From NCBI RefSeq assembly GCF_004402405.1, contig NZ_SOFE01000011.1:186001-250000 (forward strand): DNA of 64,000 nucleotides, read 5' to 3'. Positions 1 to 8,334 of this stretch are shown piece by piece. The DNA is from Cryobacterium levicorallinum. GTDB taxonomy: Bacteria > Actinomycetota > Actinomycetes > Actinomycetales > Microbacteriaceae. How positions within the stretch are numbered: the stretch's first letter is position 1; the number at the start of each line of letters is the position of its first letter. The notes beneath the pieces were generated by a model. It saw only the letters and a list, made by a program, of their open reading frames with translations. It was not told where the DNA came from and ran no database searches. Both the position numbers and the translations under genes were made by a program.

Positions 1-170
1 CTGACCAGGTCGGTACCAAGTTTTCCCTGGGCCCATTCGGTGTCGGTCCATGAGGCCACGCTCAGCGCGATGGTCGGCGAAACGGTCGCGGCAAGCAAAG
101 TCGCGACCACGGCCAGGCCGAGCACGGCCGCCCACGCTGCCCGGCGGCGGCGGAGTGAGTGCCCGCTCAT
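1..170 (-). CDS. SipW-dependent secreted protein, N-terminal part (cut by window edge)
   Basis: Only the first 56 or so codons are visible; the gene runs off the left edge. It begins at an ATG that overlaps the stop of the upstream gene by four bases (ATGA), so it is the last visible gene of the SipW operon. The start has an arginine-rich n-region (HSLRRRRAAW), a hydrophobic stretch, and then the ASWTDTEW box typical of TasA-like substrates cleaved by SipW-type signal peptidases. The box is shared with the protein at 1561-2283; 32-50 and 2133-2151 are identical over 19 bases, so the two are paralogues. Exported filament or matrix-type protein is inferred from the family; the mature part is not visible. 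Confidence 0.72.
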   Translation of the reverse strand, partial: MSGHSLRRRRAAWAAVLGLAVVATLLAATVSPTIALSVASWTDTEWAQGKLGTDLV

Positions 171-961
171 CGCACAACATCGTCTGCGGCTGGCATTTCG
201 GCGAATCGACGGATCATCGAGACAACAATGCCGAGTGCGAGGACACCGACTGCGACAAGAACCAGAGCCAGCGCATCGATCCCGGTCAGGGCAAGATTAT
301 CGCCGCCACCCGCCGAATACGACCCGCCCGGTGGTTTTATTGCCGGCCCAGTCGACGAGTTGTCCCCCGCGGCGGTCAGGCCGATTCCAACTTCACCGCT
401 TAACCCCATGAGATCGTTGCCGGCTGCCTCGGACGCGACGTTGAGAGACAGTGCCACGAGCAGGTATTTTCCGCGGGCTTCAGAAATCCCGGCCAGGTCG
501 TAGATGCCGCTGACAGACGAATTATCGTCAAGGGGTGTGGCCACAAGCACGTGCTCCCGCTCGTTGGTGCAGCGCGGCGTGGTCTCAAGGTTCGTCCACG
601 GTTCGCTGCAGCGGTCGATCACGAGGATCAAGCCGCGTCCGTTGGTGGCGAGGTCGCCGCTTTTGCGAATCTCCAAAACAAGGGATCCCGTGAGGTCCTG
701 GGTCAGGGCGGCGCCGATCTGCCAGTACACCGGTTTGCCCGGCGTCAGATCCAGAACCGCATCGTGGGGCAGGCTCGAGGTCAGCTCCAGAATCCCCGGC
801 TCCGACACGGTCGTGACTGTCTGGATCACGGCGACGGCGCGCACCGACAAAAGGCCCAGCCCACTCACCACCGCCACGGCGGCAACAAAAGCTACCGCCA
901 ACAGGCCGCGCCGGCGCGACGAAGCGACCCCTCTCGTTGCCGTGCCGCGGACTGTCACCAT
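167..961 (-). CDS. LAXTG-anchored cell-surface protein
   Basis: 264 residues. An N-terminal signal/anchor segment follows a basic start (about residues 19-47), then an extracellular domain of about 170 residues with two Cys. The C-terminus is a cell-wall sorting signal: LALTG at 223-227, a hydrophobic helix, and a basic tail with RR at about 251-252. LAXTG is the motif known for class E sortases of Actinobacteria, so the protein is probably linked to peptidoglycan; no sortase gene is visible here. The gene overlaps the end of the signal peptidase gene by 7 bases and the next gene by 4, so the operon is translationally coupled. The extracellular domain is not a family I recognise. A role as anchor for the TasA-like proteins is inference. 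Confidence 0.72.
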   Translation of the reverse strand: MVTVRGTATRGVASSRRRGLLAVAFVAAVAVVSGLGLLSVRAVAVIQTVTTVSEPGILELTSSLPHDAVLDLTPGKPVYWQIGAALTQDLTGSLVLEIRKSGDLATNGRGLILVIDRCSEPWTNLETTPRCTNEREHVLVATPLDDNSSVSGIYDLAGISEARGKYLLVALSLNVASEAAGNDLMGLSGEVGIGLTAAGDNSSTGPAIKPPGGSYSAGGGDNLALTGIDALALVLVAVGVLALGIVVSMIRRFAEMPAADDVVR

Positions 962-1545
962 GTTTCCTGACGTTCTCTTGTCGAGTTGATGCTTTCCTGC
1001 CGCGAATCAATCACCGCTGCCTCGCGCTCCGGGCGCGACGGCCAGAAGGCCCAGACGATGGCGAGTGTGATCAGCAGGGTGGTGACGCCTATGAACAGGG
1101 GGGATTGCATTGTGCGAAGAGCAAAGCCGAATCCGGGAAATCCGATCACGGCCCGCTGCACGGTCTGCACAATATAGGTATCGCGGTCGACCGTGGCATT
1201 GGCATCACCTTGCAAGGTCAGTGCGCGAGCGGATGCCTCCCCCGGAATTTCCTCGATGCCAACGATCCGGTGGGTGATCGGCAGGTCGTACCCGGCGCGG
1301 GCAACCGTCACGATATCGCCGATGACGAGGTCGGCCGCTGGAACATCTTCTTCGACCACGATCGCTGATCCGGTGGGCAGACCAGGCGCCATCGACCCGG
1401 TCAACACGATCACAATCGAGAGCGAAAAAACGAGGGTCAGCACGAACCCGACGATCGACAGGAGTCCCGCCATACCGGCGAGGGTGAGCAGAATATCCTT
1501 GGCGATTGCGCCGGCATTGCGACGGGGCAGTCTCACGCGTGGCAT
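955..1545 (-). CDS. sipW: Signal peptidase I, SipW/ER type
   Basis: 196 residues. A membrane helix at about 22-48 is followed by the catalytic TGSMAPGLPTGS motif (Ser51), and the second catalytic position is His92 in ITHRIV rather than Lys, which marks the archaeal/ER/SipW type rather than LepB. A second membrane helix lies near 150-170, before a charged cytoplasmic tail. It sits between two genes encoding proteins with SipW-type signal peptides (1-170 and 1561-2283), its probable substrates. It removes signal peptides on the outer face of the membrane. The function is firm from the motifs; the substrate pairing is inferred from position. Confidence 0.9.
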   Translation of the reverse strand: MPRVRLPRRNAGAIAKDILLTLAGMAGLLSIVGFVLTLVFSLSIVIVLTGSMAPGLPTGSAIVVEEDVPAADLVIGDIVTVARAGYDLPITHRIVGIEEIPGEASARALTLQGDANATVDRDTYIVQTVQRAVIGFPGFGFALRTMQSPLFIGVTTLLITLAIVWAFWPSRPEREAAVIDSRQESINSTRERQETW

Positions 1546-1560
1546 CGTTATATCGGCGGT

Positions 1561-2283
1561 TTAGCTTGAGACGGCAGAGAATTCCCAGGCCGGCGCAACG
1601 GTACGCCCCTGCAAGTTGAGACTCTGATTGGTCTGGGCGTTGCTCGGCAGGGTGACCTTGAAGCAGTAGTGCTGCGTGTTCGCACTGGCCGCTGATAGGG
1701 CCTGCGCGGCGGCTCCGCCCGTGGTGCTAAGTGCTCCGTCGACGATCTTCGTAATAACAGGAGTAGTAGTGGATGCCACAGTGCTGGCATTGCAGGTGAA
1801 CGCCGTTTCCGAAGCCCACACTTGCAGCGTGAGGGCACTCCACAGGGCAGCACCCGAGTCGACGACGGTGACACCGGTCGCGGCAACGGCCGGCTCCAGC
1901 ATCAGATTACCGGCGACAGAGTTGGTGACCGTGCGCAGGGCGACGGGAGCGTAGACCGAATCGCCGGGAGTGAGGCTCAAAGCATCGAGACCGAACGTGA
2001 GCGCCTGGCCCGGATTCGTTTCATCCTGAACGAAAGCGGCCGTATCAAAGGGGATGACGACGTTCTGCTCAACCTCGAAGGAGGATGTTCCGACGCCGGC
2101 GTTGTCGCCGGTTCCGCTGGCGCCGCCGAAGACCCATTCGGTGTCGGTCCACGCGGCCACGGTTGCCGTCGTTCCAAGACCGAGTACGGCACCACCGGCC
2201 AGAATAGCCATAATCTTGCCACGCCTGGAGCGCCTGGAGCGTTTGCGTGCCAGACGGCAGGCGGGTGGGCTGTGAAATGTCAT
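1561..2283 (-). CDS. SipW-dependent TasA-like secreted protein
   Basis: 240 residues. The n-region is strongly basic (RLARKRSRRSRRGK), then a short hydrophobic core and AWTDTEW after the predicted cleavage site, the pattern of actinobacterial alternate-type signal peptides handled by SipW. The mature part is rich in Thr, Ala, Ser and Val with two Cys, as in beta-sandwich TasA/camelysin-like proteins. An AAAGGA ribosome site lies 6 bases before the ATG. It is the first gene of the leftward operon, ahead of the signal peptidase. Probably an extracellular or surface structural protein; polymerisation into fibres is not shown by the sequence. A later start at the internal Met (residue 25) would also keep a signal peptide. 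Confidence 0.78.
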   Translation of the reverse strand: MTFHSPPACRLARKRSRRSRRGKIMAILAGGAVLGLGTTATVAAWTDTEWVFGGASGTGDNAGVGTSSFEVEQNVVIPFDTAAFVQDETNPGQALTFGLDALSLTPGDSVYAPVALRTVTNSVAGNLMLEPAVAATGVTVVDSGAALWSALTLQVWASETAFTCNASTVASTTTPVITKIVDGALSTTGGAAAQALSAASANTQHYCFKVTLPSNAQTNQSLNLQGRTVAPAWEFSAVSS

Positions 2284-2596
2284 GCTGTGTCCTTTGGCTC
2301 GACTGGGCTAATTCGGTGTAACGAAGCAGGCAGGTCAGGCCGGTCGTCACCCGTGCAGCCACCAACGCTAGGTGAGGTTTTTCGGCGAGGGGCCGCTTCA
2401 CGCCGAAACCAGTACCTCAACCAGTCACCTGACGGGTAAACCCGTTATGCACACTCACTCATTCGGGGGTGGTTTTTGACAGAAATCCAGTAGTGCGGTG
2501 CGAGAACCCAGTGGGTGACGGTTGCAAGCGCACGGAACGCCGCCGGTATCGTGGAAAATCCACGTACGTGGTGGGGTCGAGATCCGTGGGGGCGGT
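2284..2596. promoter_or_regulatory. Divergent intergenic region with a small palindrome
   Basis: The region separates the leftward sipW operon from the rightward truncated ATPase gene. It holds no convincing gene. A perfect inverted repeat ACGGGT-AA-ACCCGT lies at 2432-2445 and could be an operator; a TTGACA hexamer at 2476-2481 could be a -35 for the rightward gene, but I see no good -10 at the right distance. Confidence 0.35.
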
Positions 2597-3139
2597 ATGA
2601 GTGTTGAGCGACACAGGATAGTGCCGGATAATTCAGCCGCCTCACCCCGCGTCGTCGGGATCGATCGCCACCCGCAACAGATTGTTACCCGCCTAAGGTC
2701 AGAAACCAGCGTGGTGATCTTTGGGCCGCTCGGATTCGGTAAAACCTTCCTGCTCGACAGCGTCGAGCGGCGCCTGAGTGAGACTTCTCCGGAGCCCGTG
2801 CGCATCATTGGAACCATGGGTACCAGCAGCGAACCCTTCGGTTCCCTGCTCAACGGACCAAACCTCACCCTCACCGAGGCGCTGGCTGGCACGAGCGTGA
2901 CCACCGGTCGAATTTTGAGTTACTTCCAGCAGGTTTGCGCCGTCGACCGGCCAGTCGTTCTCGTTGACGACGCCCACCTCCTCGACGCCCACACCATGCG
3001 GAGCCTGAGCCAATTGGTGGTCGCGCAGGCCATCACGCTCCTCGCTGCGAGCGATCTGGTACCACACGCCCCCCTCCTGTCGATCGACAGGGCGCTGGCG
3101 CCAATCCCGCTGTGCGTATTGGGTGCAGAACACCGTTGA
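2597..3139 (+). pseudogene. Truncated P-loop ATPase, probably a LuxR-type regulator N-terminus
   Basis: From the ATG at 2597 (GGGGGCGG upstream) the frame encodes about 180 residues with a Walker A motif GPLGFGKT and a Walker B motif VVLVDDAH, as in the ATPase domains of large LuxR/MalT-like regulators or AAA-type ATPases. The native sequence stops at about 3090, where it runs directly into the istB end of the IS21 element; the last 15 or so codons read the transposon backwards. No HTH domain or later gene part survives to the right of the element. It opposes the SipW operon across a shared intergenic region, so it may once have regulated that operon (inference). LuxR-type is a guess from the P-loop context. 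Confidence 0.55.
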
Positions 3140-3727
3140 TGCCTGGTCGTAGCGTTGCTCGAGGAGTTCCAAGAGCATGCTGCGGGTGCTGTCGTCGGGT
3201 TCGTCGAGGAGCCATTCATCGATCACCAGGAGCGTGAACGCGGTGTACTTGTTCAGAAACTTCGTCGTCCCGGCGGGTTTATCGCGGGCCAGCTGCCAGG
3301 CTTCTTCGAGCTCCGGCATCCGAATGTAGTGCGCCCGCACCCGGTGCAGGCACGCGGCCTTCGCTAACGCGCACCCCAAATACGACTTCCCCGACCCTGT
3401 AAATCCCTGGAACACGACGTTCTGCTGCCGGTCGATGAACGAGCACGTGCCTAGTCCAGCGATCACAGACCGGTCAAGGCCGCGTTCCTCGACGAGGTCG
3501 AGTCGTCTCAGGTCAGCGTTCGGATATCGCAGGTTCGCCCGGCGGATCAGCCCCTCGACCTTGGTTTGGGTGAATGCAGAATGGGCGTCATCGACGGCAA
3601 GTTTGATTTTCTCCTCGAACGCCAAGCCGAGGGTCAGGGTGTTGTCTTGGGCGTCGAACGCGTCCAGCAGGGTGGCCACGCCCATCTCACGGAGCTTGCG
3701 TTTGGTCTCAATATCGATCCGGCTCAC
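3090..3727 (-). pseudogene. istB: IS21 helper ATPase IstB, C-terminally truncated
   Basis: Starts with GTG overlapping the istA stop codon (GTGA), the normal arrangement in IS21. About 212 native residues remain: an N-terminal helical domain, a Walker A motif GFTGSGKS near residue 110 and a Walker B motif LLVIDEW near 170. The sequence follows IstB up to AQRDWRQRP and then enters the neighbouring gene in antisense. The usual protein is about 250-260 residues, so the end of the ATPase fold with its arginine finger region is missing. The frame stays open to about 2699, but that extension is antisense to the host gene. IstB assists IstA in target capture; this copy is probably non-functional. 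Confidence 0.8.
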
Positions 3728-5297
3728 CGAGAACCGCCTCCCGCGTAGTAGTCGGCGCCGCGGACATACCCACCAGTTTCAGGTTCGGTGGGTTCGAAGC
3801 GCGGAATCCCTCGGGTGCTTACCTTGTCCTGCCCGGTCTCCAAGATCGGCCGCAAGTGCGCATACCGGGGCGACCGGACACGCCCTTCGAGCGCGATCTG
3901 GCACGATTTTTTTCCACTCGCTCACTGGAGTAGCGGCGGCTCAGCCGCCGCGCTGCCAGAGCGGCGTCAAAGCCTTGCTCCTCCACGGGCACCGCCTCGA
4001 AGATCCTGTTCACCACGGTCACCATGTGCGGGCCGACACGCGTCGCCCAAGCCCGGATCCTGACGCTGTCCCACTCTCGATACTTCTCGCCCTGAGGCTG
4101 GTCGGCATCGTTCGTCCGGTACTCGTTCACGACATGCTCACCAAACAAGAGGTGGCTGGTGCGCCGCTCATGATTGCGATAAATCTCCAGCACTTGGGTG
4201 GTGATGCGCAGATCCACGCCCTGCCCGATCTGCGCATAGGGGGCGGAGTAGAAATTCTTCTCCCAAACCACATGCCCGTTCTTTTGAACCCGGCGCCCCA
4301 TGATCCACCTGCTGATCTCGTAGGGAACCGACGGCAGCGGCCGCAGCAGTGCCTTCTCCTCGGATTGGAACACGCTGAGGCGGGAGCCGGCGCGTTTCTG
4401 GAACGGTTCCCGGTTGCAGGCATCCATGCGCTCCCGGATCGCGACCCGCAACTCGGGGAGGGTACCGAAGCTTCGATTGCGTAAACCTGCGATCACCCAG
4501 GTGGCCACGTGCGAGACCGTGTTCTCGACGCTGGCTTTGTCTTTTGGGCGGCGGATTCTGCCGGGGAGCACCGCCGCTGAGTAATGCGCAGCGAGCTCCC
4601 GGTAAGCGTCGTTCAACACGATCTCGCCCTCACGCGGGTGCTTGATCACCCCGGTCTTCAGGTTGTCGGGCACGATCCGGGGAACCGATCCGCCGAACCA
4701 CTCAAACATCCCCACATTGGCCAGCAGCCAGGTGTCCTGCCGCATATCCAGAGCCAGCTCGACGAACGCATACCTCGAAAACGGCAGACACGCCACAAAC
4801 AAATACACGCGAGACGTCTCTCCCGTCACCGGGTCAATGAGCTGCATCGTCGGCCCCGACCAGTCGACTTCGATGGCCTGCCCAGCCTTATGACCCACCC
4901 GGGACGCCGCCCCCGTGATCAACGTATGCGCTGCATATGCCTTGCAAAATCGGTCGTAACCCATCGACGGCTGCTTCTTCACAGCGCACCCGTCGACGTA
5001 CTCGCCATGGAGCAGCTTCAGCGTCACCCCGACCTTGGCGAGCTCTTTGTGCACCCCGTCCCAGTCGGGCTGCACAAATACACTTTCATGCTCGCCGCGA
5101 CCCGGGAACAGCAACGCATACACCTCAGCATCGCTGCGGCTAACGTGGCCCTCGCGGCCGACGCCGGCCTTGTCAGCGGCGTCAAATACCGCCAGCACAC
5201 TCTTGCGCGACATGCCCTCCGCGAGTGCGATCGCGCGCCCCGTCATGCCCTCGGCGCGGAGTTCGAGCACCCGTTTCGCTTTTATTCTTCGTACCAT
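3724..5297 (-). CDS. istA: IS21 transposase IstA, frame broken by -1 at a seven-A run
   Basis: The zero frame gives an N-terminal HTH (residues 5-45) and an rve/DDE domain with Asp145 (EVDWSG), Asp211 (VPDNLKT) and Glu258 (KDKASVEN). At the homopolymer 3907-3913 (seven A on the coding strand) the family sequence continues in the -1 frame, through RSPRYAHLRPILETGQ to a TGA at 3724-3726 that overlaps the istB start. Joined, the protein is about 524 residues, the normal IstA size; without the shift it ends with a foreign tail at 3819. The A run would permit programmed slippage, but a mutation or a homopolymer sequencing error is equally possible. Only transposase function is claimed. Confidence 0.85.
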
Positions 5298-5308
5298 TGC
5301 TAACTATT

Positions 5309-5342
5309 CCTTCCGCTGCGTGCCAATACACGCAGCGGAAGG
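5309..5342. repeat. Perfect 14-bp inverted repeat upstream of istA
   Basis: Arms 5309-5322 and 5329-5342 (CCTTCCGCTGCGTG and its complement) flank a six-base loop. It lies 12 bases before the istA start, on the transcript side. Such hairpins at IS ends can block transcription or translation entering from outside and keep transposase expression low. No T-run follows, so it is not a typical terminator. Confidence 0.7.
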
Positions 5343-5353
5343 AGCTAAGCAGA

Positions 5354-5440
5354 TGGCCCCTAACGGAAATATTCAGTGGCCCCCGAACACGCTACTCGCC
5401 GCTTGGATCAATGGCCCCGAAGGTCAATAACACCGGCCCC
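5354..5440. repeat. IS21 terminal boxes (four TGGCCCC-like copies)
   Basis: TGGCCCC occurs at 5354, 5377 and 5412, and CGGCCCC at 5434, giving spacings of 23, 35 and 22 bases. Repeated boxes of this kind at IS21 ends are transposase binding sites. The matching set expected beyond istB is absent. Confidence 0.65.
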
Positions 5441-5500
5441 CAGGAAAGCGAATATTCAATTTCAATCTGCGGGGTTTTGCGGGGTTGGCCCAAAATCGGC

Positions 5501-5535
5501 GAAAAAATACCCCGGACTTCCGCAGAAGTCCGGGG
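5501..5535 (-). terminator. Rho-independent terminator of the tRNA pair
   Basis: Ten-bp stem, arms 5510-5519 and 5526-5535 (CCCCGGACTT and complement), six-base loop, followed on the minus strand by TATTTTTTC. It sits just past the 3' end of tRNA-Met. The plus strand also has a short T-run after the stem, so it may work in both directions. Confidence 0.8.
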
Positions 5536-5555
5536 CGATTTTAGTAAATACCGTG

Positions 5556-5629
5556 TAGCGGGAGCGGGAATTGAACCCGCGACACCACGATTATGAGCCG
5601 TGTGCTCTAACCAACTGAGCTACCCCGCC
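5556..5629 (-). tRNA. tRNA-Met (CAT)
   Basis: 74 nt without encoded CCA. The acceptor GGCGGGG pairs with TCCCGCT (two G-U pairs), the D-arm has AGCTCAGTTGGTTAGAGC, the anticodon loop reads CTCATAA, and the T-arm is GCGGG-TTCAATT-CCCGC. The acceptor starts with a pairable base and has an elongator-like body. A lysidine-modified tRNA-Ile with CAT cannot be fully excluded. It follows tRNA-Thr by 31 bases, so the two are probably co-transcribed. Confidence 0.9.
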
Positions 5630-5660
5630 GCGACTTGTCGGCTGTTCGCTTCCAAGCCTG

Positions 5661-5732
<72 letters not shown>

Positions 5733-5858
5733 AGAGCAACCAAAAAACAGTAGCAATGCCGCGTTTTTGGCAACCTAGAAACTTTATCACCCCAGCAAGG
5801 CGATCGAGACCACTTAGCCCACACCGAGCATCCACTACCGATGCCGTAGCATTTAAAT

Positions 5859-7556
5859 ATGACTGGCACCAAACTGACTTCCGGCACCGAATGGTGGCGC
5901 ACGGCCGTTATCTATCAGATCTACCCGCGGTCCTTCGCCGACGCAAACGGTGACGGCATGGGCGACCTCGCCGGCATCAGCTCGCGATTGCCCCAACTCC
6001 AAGAGCTTGGCATCGACGCCATCTGGCTCTCTCCCTTCTATACGTCGCCGCAACGCGACGCCGGCTACGACGTCTCCGACTACTGCGACGTCGACCCGCT
6101 GTTCGGCACCCTGGACGACTTCGAGGTGCTGCAGCGCACCGCCCACGACCTGGGCATTCGCGTCATCGTCGACATCGTGCCGAACCACTCCTCGAGCGAC
6201 CACGGCTGGTTTCAGGCGGCCCTCGCCGCCGGCCCGGGCAGCGCAGAGCGCGCCCGTTACACCTTTCGCGATGGCAAGGGCGAGAACGGCGACCTGCCGC
6301 CGAACAACTGGGAGTCCGTCTTCGGCGGCCTCGCCTGGACCCGCACGACCGACCCCGACGGCACCCCCGGCCAGTGGTACCTGCACCTGTTCGACACCAG
6401 CCAGCCCGACTTCGACTGGGACAGCGAATGGGTGCGCGAACAGTTTCGCGCGGTGCTGCGCTTCTGGCTCGACCGCGGCGTCGATGGTTTTCGAGTGGAT
6501 GTCGCGCACGGCATGATCAAGGCTCCCGGCCTCCCCGATTACACGCCACCCGCCGAGGGCGGCAGCATGGGCGGCGCCCCGGCCACCCTCGAGCCCGGCA
6601 TCAGCGCCGAATCGCCCGTGACCGCGCCCTACTGGGCGCAGGACGGCGTGCACGAGATCTACCGCGACTGGCACAAGGTGCTCGCCGCCTACCCCGGCGA
6701 CCGCGTCCTCGCGGCCGAAGCCTGGGTCGACCCGCTGAGCCAGATGGCCAAGTGGGTGCGCCCGGACGAGATGCACCAGGCCTTCAACTTCGCCTACCTT
6801 GAGACGCCTTGGAACGCAGCAAAGCTCAGGAGCGTCATCGACGAGTCGATCGAAGCCTTCGGCAACGTGGGAGCCCCGAGCACCTGGGTGCTCTCGAACC
6901 ACGACGTGGTGCGGCACGCTTCCCGGCTCGCCCTCACCGGCGAGAACCTGCAGGGGCACGGCATTGGGCCCAAGACCGTTGGACTGCCGGACACTGCGGT
7001 GGGGCTGCAACGCGCGCGGGCAGCATCCGCTTTGATGCTGTCACTGCCGGGCTCGAGCTACCTCTACCAGGGCGAGGAACTCGGGCTGCCCGAGGCCGTC
7101 GACCTGCCCGACCACGCCCGCGAAGACCCCACCTGGTTTCGCACCAACGGTGAGCGGTACGGGCGAGACGGATGCCGCGTGCCGATTCCGTGGGAAGGTG
7201 CGAGCGCGTCGTTCGGCTTCAGCACCGGCGCGAAGAGCTGGCTGCCACAACCGGCTGAGTGGGCCGGACTGGCCCGCGACCAACAAAACGGTGTAGCCGG
7301 ATCCACCCTCGAGCTGTATAAGCACGCGCTGAACCTGCGCCGGGAGCACTCCCTCGCCTCCGGCACGGTGGAATGGATCGACGGCTTCGGGCCGGACGTA
7401 GTGGCCTACCGCAACGGCGCCGTGACGATCGTGGCGAACACGGGCGCGGCATCCGTTCAACTGCCCGCCGGCGACGTGCTGCTCGCGAGCGAAGACCTCG
7501 TCGGCCGCACCCTGCCCGGTGACGCGACCGCCTGGTTGCGCGCCGTAACAGCATGA
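5859..7556 (+). CDS. GH13 alpha-glucosidase
   Basis: 565 residues, the normal size for oligo-1,6-glucosidase/alpha-glucosidase members of GH13. The N-terminal barrel starts with WWRTAVIYQIYPRSFAD and the conserved DIVPNHSS. The catalytic residues are Asp214 (GFRVDVAHG, nucleophile), Glu287 (LAAEAW, acid/base) and Asp349 (LSNHDVVRH, stabiliser). A short C-terminal beta domain closes the protein. There is no signal peptide, so it acts in the cytoplasm on imported malto- or isomalto-oligosaccharides; exact linkage preference cannot be told. The stop overlaps the next start (ATGA), which couples it to the alarmone synthetase. No sugar transporter or repressor is adjacent. Confidence 0.92.
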   Translation: MTGTKLTSGTEWWRTAVIYQIYPRSFADANGDGMGDLAGISSRLPQLQELGIDAIWLSPFYTSPQRDAGYDVSDYCDVDPLFGTLDDFEVLQRTAHDLGIRVIVDIVPNHSSSDHGWFQAALAAGPGSAERARYTFRDGKGENGDLPPNNWESVFGGLAWTRTTDPDGTPGQWYLHLFDTSQPDFDWDSEWVREQFRAVLRFWLDRGVDGFRVDVAHGMIKAPGLPDYTPPAEGGSMGGAPATLEPGISAESPVTAPYWAQDGVHEIYRDWHKVLAAYPGDRVLAAEAWVDPLSQMAKWVRPDEMHQAFNFAYLETPWNAAKLRSVIDESIEAFGNVGAPSTWVLSNHDVVRHASRLALTGENLQGHGIGPKTVGLPDTAVGLQRARAASALMLSLPGSSYLYQGEELGLPEAVDLPDHAREDPTWFRTNGERYGRDGCRVPIPWEGASASFGFSTGAKSWLPQPAEWAGLARDQQNGVAGSTLELYKHALNLRREHSLASGTVEWIDGFGPDVVAYRNGAVTIVANTGAASVQLPAGDVLLASEDLVGRTLPGDATAWLRAVTA

Positions 7557-8332
7557 CCGACGCGCTCGACCAGCCAGACGATGCTGCAAACACCGCGCTG
7601 GGGACCATCGCCGCCATGCGCGAGCTCAAGCTCGAACTGACCCGATTCATGATGTCCTACAAGTTCGCGACCGACGAAATGCTGACCAAGATCAACATTT
7701 TGAAGGAAGAATTCAGCTCGATTCACGACTACAGCCCGATCGAGCATGTCAGCTCGCGGCTGAAGTCGCCGGAGGGCATTCTCAAGAAGGCCATCCGCAA
7801 GGGACATCCGCTCGAGCTCGACGGTATTCGTGACAATATCCAGGACATTGCGGGAATTCGCATCACCTGCAGCTTCATCTCCGACACTTATCGCATTCGC
7901 GACCTGCTCGCCGGGCAACGGGATGTCACGGTGCTGCAGGAGAAGGACTACATCCGGGAGCCGAAGGCGAACGGCTACCAGAGCCTGCACCTGATCGTGG
8001 CGATTCCAGTGTTCATGTCGGACCGGGTGCAGCCGGTCACGGTCGAGATTCAAATTCGCACGATTGCGATGGACTTCTGGGCCAGCCTCGAGCACAAGAT
8101 CTTCTACAAGTACAATGGCGCCGTGCCCGACACACTCGTCGAGGACCTGCGGCAGGCAGCGGATGCCGCCAATCGCCTCGACGTGCAGATGGAGTTGCTG
8201 CACGACCAGGTCGTGGCGCGGGGGCCCGCTGCCGATGACGCCGACCTGTTCAGCTTCGACGGCCTGCCGCCGTTTCCGCTGCCAAAGGGCCTGCTCGAGT
8301 CTTTCATGCGCGGGCGCACGGAACCGGAATAG
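7553..8332 (+). CDS. Small alarmone synthetase (RelA/SpoT-type GTP pyrophosphokinase)
   Basis: 259 residues with a single synthetase domain and no hydrolase, TGS or ACT domains, like RelQ/RelP-type small alarmone synthetases. Visible family segments are SSRLKSPEGILKKAIRKG, DNIQDIAGIRITCSF, IREPKANGYQSLHL and VEIQIRTIAMDFWASLEHKI, which together form the GTP/ATP site. It transfers pyrophosphate from ATP to GTP or GDP, making (p)ppGpp in the stringent response. It overlaps the alpha-glucosidase stop by four bases, so its translation may follow carbon use. Convergent with the M23 peptidase, with 2 bases between the stops. Confidence 0.92.
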   Translation: MTDALDQPDDAANTALGTIAAMRELKLELTRFMMSYKFATDEMLTKINILKEEFSSIHDYSPIEHVSSRLKSPEGILKKAIRKGHPLELDGIRDNIQDIAGIRITCSFISDTYRIRDLLAGQRDVTVLQEKDYIREPKANGYQSLHLIVAIPVFMSDRVQPVTVEIQIRTIAMDFWASLEHKIFYKYNGAVPDTLVEDLRQAADAANRLDVQMELLHDQVVARGPAADDADLFSFDGLPPFPLPKGLLESFMRGRTEPE

Positions 8333-8334
8333 CT

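Larger units (their letters stand above)
3090..5445 (-). mobile_element. IS21-family insertion sequence, truncated at its istB end
   Basis: Carries overlapping istA and istB on the minus strand. The istA-side end has four copies of a TGGCCCC-like box (5354, 5377, 5412, 5434), as expected for the multiple terminal repeats of this family. The opposite end lacks both the last 50 or so codons of istB and any matching GGGGCCA boxes, so this side has been deleted together with the rest of the host gene. The outer boundary on the istA side is approximate, and no target duplication can be recognised. Confidence 0.85.

Noticed and set aside
2699..3089. istB extension to 2699
   Set aside because: The extra codons are antisense to the P-loop ATPase gene, and IstB similarity ends at about 3090.
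5853..7010. A 385-codon open frame antisense to the alpha-glucosidase gene
   Set aside because: It mirrors a GC-rich GH13 gene with all catalytic motifs on the other strand, and its translation has no recognisable domain.
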